In this document: piece by piece, positions 23,143-29,499 of the stretch
How positions within the stretch are numbered: the first letter of the stretch is position 1
Layout of the letters: each line of letters starts with the position of its first letter
NCBI GenBank assembly: GCA_001825565.1
Contig: MHXM01000040.1
Span: 23,831-53,329, forward strand
Direction: 5' to 3'
Length of the DNA: 29,499 nucleotides
Source: Desulfuromonadaceae bacterium GWC2_58_13
GTDB lineage: Bacteria > Desulfobacterota > Desulfuromonadia > Desulfuromonadales > Trichloromonadaceae
Program-made: the position numbers and the translations under genes
The notes under the pieces: model-generated
The model's input: only the letters and a program-made list of their open reading frames with translations
Told to the model about the DNA's origin: nothing
Database searches by the model: none

Positions 23143-23347
23143 AAATTCTCCGGGATGCCGGGTAAGGTTTCGAAGTTTTAACCAGAAACTTATTGGGGTT
23201 CTCTGAAAGCCACTTCAGGCGTCCCATTCGATGATGGGCAGGCTCACCGTGACTTTGACCGAAAACCTTCACTTCAAATGTTGGTCAATGCCTCAAAACT
23301 TCGACTCGTACATCCCAGAGAGCGAATAGGATCCTTTCGGATCTCTT
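23143..23347 (-). ncRNA. ssrS: 6S RNA
   Basis: Read on the minus strand, the ends pair as in 6S RNA: CTCTGGGATGT (23310-23320) with GCATCCCGGAG (23148-23158), 11 bp. Inside, TCGAAGTTTT pairs with AAAACTTCGA, 10 bp, across an asymmetric bulge, and a further 8-bp helix and apical hairpin (CCCAT/ATGGG) complete a long rod with a central open region. The end sequences closely match E. coli 6S (CUCUGAGAUGUUCG and GGCAUCUCGGAGAUU), and CGGUGAGCCUGC recalls E. coli UGGUGAGCAUGC. 6S RNA mimics an open promoter and holds sigma-70 RNA polymerase in stationary phase. A strong promoter lies directly upstream. Exact ends are estimated; a small extra hairpin near the 5' end may be trimmed. Confidence 0.85.
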
Positions 23348-23353
23348 GTTGTC

Positions 23354-23381
23354 ATATTAGCATGCGTTCATGGTTTGTCAA
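23354..23381 (-). promoter_or_regulatory. Sigma-70 promoter of 6S RNA
   Basis: On the minus strand, a consensus -35 TTGACA (23376-23381), a 16-bp spacer and an extended -10 TGCTAATAT (core 23354-23359) fit a strong promoter starting near 23347, just outside the 6S rod. Confidence 0.7.
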
Positions 23382-23429
23382 AGAAAAATTTTATGAAGAA
23401 AACATCACGGGTTTCAGTGCCATTCAGTC

Positions 23430-23458
23430 TGTATTGGGCTATTGTCTTATGCTAATAT
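23430..23458 (+). promoter_or_regulatory. Possible extended -10 promoter of the pseudouridine synthase gene
   Basis: TATGCTAATAT gives an extended -10 (TAATAT at 23453-23458), the same TGCTAATAT as the divergent 6S promoter. The -35 region (TGTATT, 17 bp away) is poor. Confidence 0.4.
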
Positions 23459-23494
23459 CACTATCATTTTCCTTTTTGAGCTAGGTCGCTTCCG

Positions 23495-24451
23495 ATGCCT
23501 GTCCTTTCTTCTAAATGTTATCGTTTCCGCCCAACTCCGGATGATACCGGGTTACGCTTGGATCTGTATCTTGCCAATCAGGAGCAGGTTTTCAGTCGTG
23601 GTTTTATTCGCAAGGTCGTGGATCTTGGCGGTGTCCATGTCGATGGGCGCCGGATTCGCAAATGTTCCTATCCGGTGCGGGGAGGGGAGACGGTCGAGGT
23701 TTACCTTGACGGCCGTCCTCTAGAAGCTTTTGTTTTTACCGAAGATCTGGTCATTTACCGGGACGCCGACCTGCTGGCGATCAATAAGCCGGCGGGAATT
23801 GAGACGCAGCCAACCCCTGCGCGTTATTGCGGAACCATCTACGAAGCCTTGTTGCAGTTTTTGCACAACCCCTTTCGGCCAAAGGATCGGCCCGAACTGG
23901 GCATGGTTCAACGACTCGACCGTGAAACTTCAGGACTGATGATCTTTTCCATTCACAAGAGAGCTCATGGAGGACTGACCCTGGTTTTTTCTGGTCGGGC
24001 TGTAGGTAAATTTTACCTGGCTCTGGTTGCCGGTAATCTGCCGGACGAAATCGGGGAATTCCGTTCACTGCTGGGGCGCAACCGCGCCTCCAATTTGGTT
24101 AGGTCTGTCGAAAGGGGGGGCAAGGAGGCTATCACCCGTTACCGCGTTCTTGAGAAATTTTCTGGTGCATCTCTCGTTGAAGTTGAAATTCTTACCGGCC
24201 GTTCTCACCAGATTCGAGTCCATTTTTCAGAAGCGGGGCACCCTTTGCTGGGGGATGTCCGTTACGGAGGACCTTCTACCTGGAATTCTGTCGAAATCCC
24301 TCGTCAAATGTTACACTCCTATCGTTTATCCCTGCCGCATCCGGTACGTGGTGACCAGTTGCAACTGGAAGCGCCACTGCCCTGTGATTTTGAATCCATG
24401 CTCGCTTGTTTACGGGCTGACAATTTTACGCCCGCTGACACGAAAAGCTGA
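23495..24451 (+). CDS. RluA-family 23S rRNA/tRNA pseudouridine synthase
   Basis: This 318-residue enzyme isomerises uridine to pseudouridine in RNA. An N-terminal S4-like domain (about 18-75, GLRLDLYLANQEQVFSRGFIRK) precedes the catalytic domain, with the motif QRLDRETSGLMIF, catalytic D142, and later TGRSHQIRVHF and HPLLGDVRYGG. The usual histidine of HRLD is glutamine here, as in some members. Which base is modified cannot be told from sequence alone. It starts after a divergent 6S RNA gene and is followed 24 bp later by lgt, so it probably heads a three-gene unit with lgt and a phosphatase. Confidence 0.9.
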   Translation: MPVLSSKCYRFRPTPDDTGLRLDLYLANQEQVFSRGFIRKVVDLGGVHVDGRRIRKCSYPVRGGETVEVYLDGRPLEAFVFTEDLVIYRDADLLAINKPAGIETQPTPARYCGTIYEALLQFLHNPFRPKDRPELGMVQRLDRETSGLMIFSIHKRAHGGLTLVFSGRAVGKFYLALVAGNLPDEIGEFRSLLGRNRASNLVRSVERGGKEAITRYRVLEKFSGASLVEVEILTGRSHQIRVHFSEAGHPLLGDVRYGGPSTWNSVEIPRQMLHSYRLSLPHPVRGDQLQLEAPLPCDFESMLACLRADNFTPADTKS

Positions 24452-24475
24452 GCGTTATGCCGTCGAGGAATTTTC

Positions 24476-25264
24476 ATGTACCTGTCTCCGCCGCAGATTG
24501 ATCCGGTCATTTTTCACATCGGTCCCCTTGCAGTACGCTGGTATGGTTTTATGTACTTGCTCGGTTTTTTAGCCAGTTATTTTATTATTCGTCACCTCGC
24601 TCGTCGTCGAGAACTGGATCTATCTTCGGACCAGCTTTCCGACCTGCTGTTTTATGGAGTCATAGGCGTGATTCTTGGCGGCCGTCTGGGATACACCCTG
24701 TTTTATAATTTTCCCTATTATGTTAGCCACCCCAGCGAAATTTTCGCTGTCTGGGAAGGGGGCATGAGTTTTCACGGAGGGTTGATAGGGGTGGTGGTTT
24801 CAACCCTGATTTTCTGCCTCCGTAAACAGCTGCCCATTCTCCTGGTTGGCGATATCCTGACCACTGCGGCACCCATCGGGCTGGGGCTGGGACGACTGGG
24901 GAATTTCATCAACGGAGAACTCTGGGGGCGTGTGACCGATAGCTCGTGGGGAATGGTCTTTGCCGCTGCTGGACCGGAGCCGCGGCATCCCAGTCAGCTT
25001 TACGAGGCATTCTTCGAAGGGCCGGTTTTGTTTCTGTTCCTGTATTTTCTGCATCGTCGCAAGGTGAACGAGGGGATTGTGTTTTTTTCCTTCTTTATCG
25101 GTTACGGCGTGATCCGGTTTTGCATCGAATTTTTTCGTCAGCCCGATGGCCAGCTGGGTTTTCTCTGGGGAGGGGCGACGATGGGACAATTGTTGTCACT
25201 ACCGATGATTATGGTCGGTCTGATCGGGTTGGTTTACTGCCAGGGCAAGAGGCGGAAAGCATGA
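24476..25264 (+). CDS. lgt: Prolipoprotein diacylglyceryl transferase
   Basis: This 262-residue inner-membrane enzyme transfers diacylglycerol from phosphatidylglycerol to the lipobox cysteine of pre-lipoproteins. It has about seven membrane segments, the conserved EGGMSFHGGLIG (H100) and the Lgt signature GRLGNFINGELWGR (139-152), then PRHPSQLYEAFFEG. The ATG follows GAGGAA by 6 nt. Its stop overlaps the next gene's ATG (ATGA). Length and motif set are normal for the family. Confidence 0.96.
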   Translation: MYLSPPQIDPVIFHIGPLAVRWYGFMYLLGFLASYFIIRHLARRRELDLSSDQLSDLLFYGVIGVILGGRLGYTLFYNFPYYVSHPSEIFAVWEGGMSFHGGLIGVVVSTLIFCLRKQLPILLVGDILTTAAPIGLGLGRLGNFINGELWGRVTDSSWGMVFAAAGPEPRHPSQLYEAFFEGPVLFLFLYFLHRRKVNEGIVFFSFFIGYGVIRFCIEFFRQPDGQLGFLWGGATMGQLLSLPMIMVGLIGLVYCQGKRRKA

Positions 25265-25887
25265 GTTGTTTCAAGGCTGTAATCTTCGATTGCGACGGTG
25301 TGTTGTTTGAGAGTCAACGGGCCAACCTCGCCTATTACAACAGGGTACAACAGCATTTCGGTGAACCCCCGGTTCTCCCCGTACATACGGAACGCGCGCA
25401 CCTGTGTCATACTGCGGCAAGTCCGAAAGTTTTTGAGATTCTGCTTGGCATTGAGCGAGTGGAGGCGGCTCTGTCTTTTGCCGCGACGGTTGATTATCGG
25501 CAATTTATTCCGTACATGGATCCTGAACCGGGGATGGTCGATACGCTGGCCATTCTGTCCCGAGAGCTGCCCCTGGCCGTTGCCACTAACCGTGGCTCCA
25601 GTATGCCTGAAATCCTTAGTCATTTCAATTTGACCGACTATTTCGACGTGGTTGTGACCAGTCGTGATGTTCCACGACCGAAGCCACACCCGGATATGCT
25701 TCTTTTGGCCGCTGAGCGGTTGGGGTATGCTCCCGATGAGCTTTTGTTCGTTGGCGATTCAGAGCTTGATCGCGATGCCGCTGCCGGCGCCGGAATCAGT
25801 TTCGCGTCATACAAGGCGAATCTTGGCGCCAAAATCGAGCTGCATGAGCACGCGCAACTGGTAGGATTGGTTCTTGGGCGTGGGTGA
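25261..25887 (+). CDS. HAD-superfamily hydrolase (phosphoglycolate-phosphatase-like)
   Basis: This 208-residue protein has the HAD motifs in order: FDCDGVLFES (nucleophile D10, D12), the threonine motif LAVATNRGS, the lysine motif PRPKPHPDML and VGDSELDRDAAAGAG. A helical cap lies between motifs I and II. It probably removes phosphate from a small metabolite; Gph or a nucleotidase role is possible but unproven. The start at 25261 overlaps the lgt stop by 4 nt; a longer frame reaching back into lgt is rejected. It ends 71 bp before the convergent kinase gene, with no clear terminator between. Confidence 0.88.
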   Translation: MSCFKAVIFDCDGVLFESQRANLAYYNRVQQHFGEPPVLPVHTERAHLCHTAASPKVFEILLGIERVEAALSFAATVDYRQFIPYMDPEPGMVDTLAILSRELPLAVATNRGSSMPEILSHFNLTDYFDVVVTSRDVPRPKPHPDMLLLAAERLGYAPDELLFVGDSELDRDAAAGAGISFASYKANLGAKIELHEHAQLVGLVLGRG

Positions 25888-25957
25888 GATGCTGAGCCTT
25901 GGGGATCTTAATTTTTTCCGGAGGGGGGCGGTATTTTGCGCTGACCAGGTCTTTCGG

Positions 25958-26383
25958 TCAAATTAGAGTTTTTTCCATTTCAAGCACATGTCCGTGGGCG
26001 TGTTTCTGGTAAGTGACGCGATCCATCAGGGTGCGGATGATGTAGATCCCGCGGCCGTGCTCTTCCAGGTTTTTAAAATCGGGGGTGGCGGGAAGCGCAT
26101 TGACGTCAAAACCCTGCCCTTGGTCATATACCTTGATGTTGAGAATCCGGTCCAGAATGGTGATGGTGATGTGTACTTCCTTTTCCGGGTTTCCTTCGTT
26201 GGCATGTCGGATTGCGTTGGCCATGGCTTCAGTCAGAACCAAATTAAGGTGATACGCGAGTTCTTCACGGTCGCCTTTGTATTTTTTCAGGGTCCGAGCA
26301 ATATCTTCGCCAATTTTTCCAATCAGCCCCAGGTAGCGAGTCTGGTTCGGAACTTTGATATCTACCTCGATTTTTTCGTTCAT
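25958..26383 (-). CDS. RsbW/SpoIIAB-like serine kinase (anti-sigma type)
   Basis: This 141-residue protein is a GHKL ATPase of the anti-sigma kinase class: the N box reads LVLTEAMANAIRHAN, G1 is YDQGQGFD and G2 is EEHGRGIYIIRTLMD. Such kinases phosphorylate a partner STAS protein on serine and in the unphosphorylated state hold back a sigma factor or other target. The ATG follows GAGGG. The STAS antagonist gene lies 84 bp upstream and a PP2C phosphatase is encoded further upstream, forming a complete partner-switching set. No sigma factor gene is in this window, so the final target is unknown. Confidence 0.92.
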   Translation of the reverse strand: MNEKIEVDIKVPNQTRYLGLIGKIGEDIARTLKKYKGDREELAYHLNLVLTEAMANAIRHANEGNPEKEVHITITILDRILNIKVYDQGQGFDVNALPATPDFKNLEEHGRGIYIIRTLMDRVTYQKHAHGHVLEMEKTLI

Positions 26384-26411
26384 AAATCCCTCAATAGCGA
26401 GAGGTCTGGTT

Positions 26412-26451
26412 GTTCAAGGGGCGGGAGGCTGGTAGTCCCGGCCCCTTGAAC
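26412..26451 (-). other. Stem-loop between the STAS and kinase genes
   Basis: An 11-bp perfect stem (26412-26422 with 26441-26451) carries an inner 4-bp stem (26423-26426 with 26436-26439). There is no T run, so it is more likely an mRNA stabiliser or partial attenuator than a terminator. Confidence 0.6.
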
Positions 26452-26467
26452 GGTCAAGCGAGATATC

Positions 26468-26803
26468 TCAGAAACTGGCCAAGGCTTCTGTCGAATCTGG
26501 GAAAATTTCAAAAACCCGGTGCAACCTGGTCAGTTCGAACATCGACTTGACCTGATGCTGGAGGCCGCAGAGCTTGAGGTTACCGTTGCGGGCGCTGGCA
26601 TTTTTGAAACCGGAAACCAGCGCGCCCAGTCCCGAGGAGTCGACGAAACGCACATCCTGGAGATCGACGATGATATCATTTTTGCCTTCCTCGAACAGGG
26701 TCAGCATCTGCGTTTTCAATTCACCACTGTTGTGGGCGTCCAGCCGCTCTTCCTTGACTTCAATGAGAACAACCGTTCCCTTTTCTTCAATTTTAAGGAT
26801 CAT
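26468..26803 (-). CDS. RsbV/SpoIIAA-like anti-sigma factor antagonist (STAS domain)
   Basis: This 111-residue single STAS domain has the switch site VRFVDSSGLGALVSG; S57 matches the serine phosphorylated in SpoIIAA. When dephosphorylated, such proteins bind the kinase and free its target. The ATG follows GGGAGG by 8 nt. It lies 195 bp downstream of the phosphatase fusion and 84 bp upstream of the kinase, in the order phosphatase, antagonist, kinase. It could also be fed by other phosphatases encoded elsewhere. Confidence 0.93.
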   Translation of the reverse strand: MILKIEEKGTVVLIEVKEERLDAHNSGELKTQMLTLFEEGKNDIIVDLQDVRFVDSSGLGALVSGFKNASARNGNLKLCGLQHQVKSMFELTRLHRVFEIFPDSTEALASF

Positions 26804-26977
26804 TTCACATGCCTCCCAAGATAGTGGTCAATAAAGGATAATTGCAGCAAGAGGTTCAGAACAGCTATTGCGCCGGGATCCTGAAATGGACAGCGCTGAA
26901 GTACCTTCACCGCCTTTTACCGGATGACAGCTTAAATACTGGTATCTTAACATGTTTGGCACATTGTCGCCACGGTT

Positions 26978-26994
26978 CTGTTTCTCGGAAACAG
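26978..26994 (-). other. Hairpin just after the phosphatase fusion stop codon
   Basis: The stem CTGTTTC/GAAACAG (7 bp, 3-nt loop) lies 4 nt past the stop. It lacks a T run and may only dampen read-through into the STAS gene. Confidence 0.4.
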
Positions 26995-26998
26995 CTTT

Positions 26999-29499
26999 CT
27001 ACTCGATTTTCATTACCACTAGCGAAACATCGTCCTTGAAATTCTGTTGGCCGGAAAAAATTCGGGCCTGGTCCAGGAGCGTGTCGATAATTCCCTGCGG
27101 CGGCAGATGGTTGTTTTCGTTGAGAATGGTGCAGAGTCGATCTTCGCCGAAAAATGCCCCTTCTCGGTTTTCCGCTTCGGTAATGCCGTCGGTATAAAGG
27201 AGCAGGATGTCACCGGCCTGCAACTGGACCTGTTTCTCTTCAAATTTAACATTGGTTTTGATCCCCAGGATCAAGCCTTCGGCATCGAGATGCTCGCAGG
27301 CATTGGTGCCGTTTCGCCAAACCAGCGGGGGATTATGCCCGGCGCTGGCATAGGAAAGCCGACGCGTGCTTGCGTGGTATTTGAGATAGAACATGGTAAT
27401 GAACAGTTCGGCATTCGTCAGGTCCTGATAGAAAAATTCGTTAAGCGAACTCATGACTGAACTGGCGCTCGGCAGGGTTTTGGCTTTGGCCTGGATGAAT
27501 GTGCGGGTTTCCGCCATCATCAGAGCGGCACCGATGTTGTGCCCTGAAACATCGGCAATGACCAGATCCAGGGTGTCTTCATCCTGCGGCAGGAAATCAT
27601 AATAATCGCCCCCCACCTGACGGGCTGGAACGCAGACTCCCGCCAGGCGAAGTCCGTGAATTTGGGGAATGATTCTGGGTAGCAGACTGAGCTGAATGGC
27701 TTTGGCGATCTGCATTTCCCGTTCGTGTTCCTTGGCGGAGATCAATTCTTCGGTTTGACTCGCATTACGCCAAGCCACCCCGACCTGGCCAGCCAGACTC
27801 TTGAAAAGCTCGGTGAACTCGTTGGTGAAAATGCCTTTGGCCGTTTTGCTGAAAGCGGAGAGCACCCCGATCGGTTGCCCTTCGATGGTGATGGGAGCGT
27901 GGGCAAAGGAAAGGATTCCTTCCCGGTGGATGACCTGCGCCGTGGCCGGTTTGTCGAGGAAGTCGGTGTCGTTGACCACGGTGACCGAGTTGGTCAGAAA
28001 AGTCGTGCCGATATACGTGTCCATGTTGAGGTCACGTTCGGATTCGCCTAAATGCTCCGAACTCATTCCTTGCTGGCTGCGAACCGTCAGGGTCATCTTG
28101 TTCTCATCGAGCAGCCGGATGACGCAGAGATCAAACTTGAACTGTTGCTGAAGCAGGTCGAGGATGTCGTCGAAAATAGTCTGGACGTCAGAGCCGCTGG
28201 CGGCAACTCGAGCCGCTTCGTAAAGGACGCTGAGCTGTTCCCGGCTGTCGGTGCGGCTGAGGGTTACGGTGCCGAAAATATCGAAGACGTCTTCCATCCG
28301 GCTACCCCGGGTTTCAAGATAATTCTCGATGATGATGCGGGCCGGGGCAGCGCCGACCGATCCGGCCAGGGTTCGCTCGGTGAAACGTTTCAGATTGGGG
28401 ATTTCGTACTCGGACAGACTCCCTTTCTCGTCGATTTCCCGGTCGCCTATATATTCGGCAATGGTGGCATGAGCCTGTTTTTCGCCGATGAATTTGGACA
28501 TCAGATCGACAAACTCGACAATGGTGGGAGCCTTGCTGATTCGTTTGCGTTGGGGCGCTTTTGTCATGGGGGCAAGGGCATCGACAAACTTGACGGCCTG
28601 CTCCACCTCACTTTTTCCAGGGGTCCCGAATAGTGAGAACGTAAGAAAAGCGCCCAGATTGAAGAACATCGTCCAGAACAGGGAATTCGTCCACATGTCG
28701 AAACCGCTCAGGCCAAACAAGGCCAGAGGTTTTAAAAAGGAGAAACCAAATGGTCCTTGGTTGACGATCGCGAGATCAATCCATCCAGAATTGGCAAAGG
28801 AAGGAAGTATCAAGGTATAGAACCACACGATAAAGCCCAGAACCAGGCCGGTGGTGGCTCCTCTCCGATTGGCTCGTTTCCAATAAAGTCCACCAATTAC
28901 AGATGGAGCAAACTGGGTCGCGGCCAGAAAAGAAATTAAGCCGATATTGACCAGGGCATAGGAGTCGCCGATCGCCAGGTAAAAAATATATCCAAGGAAG
29001 ATAACCGCGATAATGCCGATTCGCTTGAGATGGATCAGGATGGCTGAAATATCCGAGGTGTGAATTTTCAGTTTCAGGATGACCGGCATGATCAGGTGGT
29101 TGAGGATCATGGTCGACAGGGCGACCGAAGAAACCATGACCATTCCTGCCGAAGCCGAGAACCCGCCAATGAAAACCAATAACGAAAGCCAGGGATGTCC
29201 GGCCCGGCGGGGAATTTCCAAGACGAAATAGTCGGCCTGCGAAACGTCTCCGCCATTCAGGATCAGGCCACCCAGGGCGATGGGGATGACAAACAGATTC
29301 ATCAGAAACATGTAGACGGGGAAGCGCCACATGGCACTTTCGATATGTTTCTCATCCGAATTTTCGATCACCATGATGTGAAACTGGCGCGGCAGGAACA
29401 TGAATGCCATCATGGAAATGATAATGAGGGTAAACCACATGGTGTAGGGGATGTTCTCGGTGTTGAGCATGAACAGGTGCTGGCGTTCAGGAAACTCGG
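26999..29499 (-). CDS. Fusion: sodium/solute symporter-type membrane domain, STAC-like linker, GAF, PP2C (SpoIIE/RsbU) phosphatase; N-terminus outside window
   Basis: The frame is open to the right edge; counting from the ATG at 29470, 823 residues are visible. Residues 1-285 hold the second half of an SLC5/SSSF-type symporter, with FLPRQFHIMVIEN resembling CbrA-type proteins. A STAC-like linker (about 285-400, FVDLMSKFIGE and FTERTLAGSVGAAPAR) follows, then a short coil and a GAF domain (about 425-570). The end is a PP2C phosphatase (about 585-823) with metal ligands in VGGDYYDF (D622) and IADVSGH (D640), then YASAGHNPPL, LLLYTDGITEA and KDDVSLVV. It should dephosphorylate the neighbouring STAS protein in response to a solute or membrane signal. 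Whether the symporter part still transports is unknown. The domain order is read directly; the ligand is not predictable. Confidence 0.92.
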   Translation of the reverse strand, partial: EFPERQHLFMLNTENIPYTMWFTLIIISMMAFMFLPRQFHIMVIENSDEKHIESAMWRFPVYMFLMNLFVIPIALGGLILNGGDVSQADYFVLEIPRRAGHPWLSLLVFIGGFSASAGMVMVSSVALSTMILNHLIMPVILKLKIHTSDISAILIHLKRIGIIAVIFLGYIFYLAIGDSYALVNIGLISFLAATQFAPSVIGGLYWKRANRRGATTGLVLGFIVWFYTLILPSFANSGWIDLAIVNQGPFGFSFLKPLALFGLSGFDMWTNSLFWTMFFNLGAFLTFSLFGTPGKSEVEQAVKFVDALAPMTKAPQRKRISKAPTIVEFVDLMSKFIGEKQAHATIAEYIGDREIDEKGSLSEYEIPNLKRFTERTLAGSVGAAPARIIIENYLETRGSRMEDVFDIFGTVTLSRTDSREQLSVLYEAARVAASGSDVQTIFDDILDLLQQQFKFDLCVIRLLDENKMTLTVRSQQGMSSEHLGESERDLNMDTYIGTTFLTNSVTVVNDTDFLDKPATAQVIHREGILSFAHAPITIEGQPIGVLSAFSKTAKGIFTNEFTELFKSLAGQVGVAWRNASQTEELISAKEHEREMQIAKAIQLSLLPRIIPQIHGLRLAGVCVPARQVGGDYYDFLPQDEDTLDLVIADVSGHNIGAALMMAETRTFIQAKAKTLPSASSVMSSLNEFFYQDLTNAELFITMFYLKYHASTRRLSYASAGHNPPLVWRNGTNACEHLDAEGLILGIKTNVKFEEKQVQLQAGDILLLYTDGITEAENREGAFFGEDRLCTILNENNHLPPQGIIDTLLDQARIFSGQQNFKDDVSLVVMKIE

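Noticed and set aside
26957..26970. Sigma-54-like TGGCAC...GC on the plus strand
   Set aside because: Spacing between the GG and GC pairs is 9 rather than 10 bp, and it faces no plus-strand gene.
1..29499. CRISPR arrays, rRNA genes or complete tRNA genes
   Set aside because: No regularly spaced repeats, rRNA segments or full tRNA cloverleafs were seen on either strand.

Overview
The window looks like a chromosomal segment of a Gram-negative deltaproteobacterium close to the Desulfuromonadales (Geobacter/Desulfuromonas/Pelobacter relatives). This is inferred from the block pheA-tyrA-aroA-cmk-ispH-rpsA-sppA-ihfB, the outer-membrane-type proteins (OmpA family, MltD-like, Lgt), a GspE/PilB-type ATPase, a sigma-54 promoter and a fairly GC-rich base composition. 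No taxonomic marker gene is present, so the assignment is tentative.

Layout. 1-3.6 kb (+): the end of a GGDEF diguanylate cyclase, a secretion/pilus ATPase with a four-cysteine zinc site, and a secreted OmpA-domain protein closed by a terminator. 3.6-5.6 kb (-): a ParE-type toxin with its antitoxin, two tandem look-alike hairpin terminators, and an MltD-like lytic transglycosylase. 5.6-6.75 kb: a gene-free stretch of debris, with a tRNA-Asn-like 3' half, the 3' tails of a kefC-like and an ompA-like gene, and palindromic repeats. 6.75-9.7 kb (-): a Cache-domain chemoreceptor with an exact sigma-54 promoter 190-200 bp upstream, then a noncoding stretch with a 31-bp perfect hairpin. 9.7-13 kb (-): a formate/nitrite channel, a KefF-like quinone reductase and a KefC-like K+/H+ antiporter, chained by 4-nt overlaps. 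13.1-14.3 kb (-): a PLP aminotransferase. 14.5-22.9 kb (+): phenylalanine, tyrosine and shikimate enzymes, CMP kinase, IspH, ribosomal protein S1, SppA, an IHF/HU protein and a hotdog thioesterase. 22.9-23.4 kb: a bidirectional terminator and, on the minus strand, a 6S RNA gene with its own promoter. 23.5-25.9 kb (+): an RluA-family pseudouridine synthase, lgt and a HAD phosphatase. 25.9-29.5 kb (-): a partner-switching module.

The most unusual system is the last one. A protein running off the right edge joins a sodium/solute-symporter-type membrane domain, a STAC-like linker, a GAF domain and a PP2C (SpoIIE/RsbU) phosphatase. Directly downstream lie an RsbV-like STAS antagonist and an RsbW-like kinase. 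In the CbrA-type proteins known to me, the symporter-STAC unit feeds a histidine kinase; here it appears to feed a Ser/Thr phosphatase that would dephosphorylate the STAS protein and so control the kinase/anti-sigma factor. No target sigma factor is in the window.

Other points worth attention are the unannotated 6S RNA, the sigma-54-driven chemoreceptor, the coupling of formate channel and Kef genes, and the scrambled gene-tail region.
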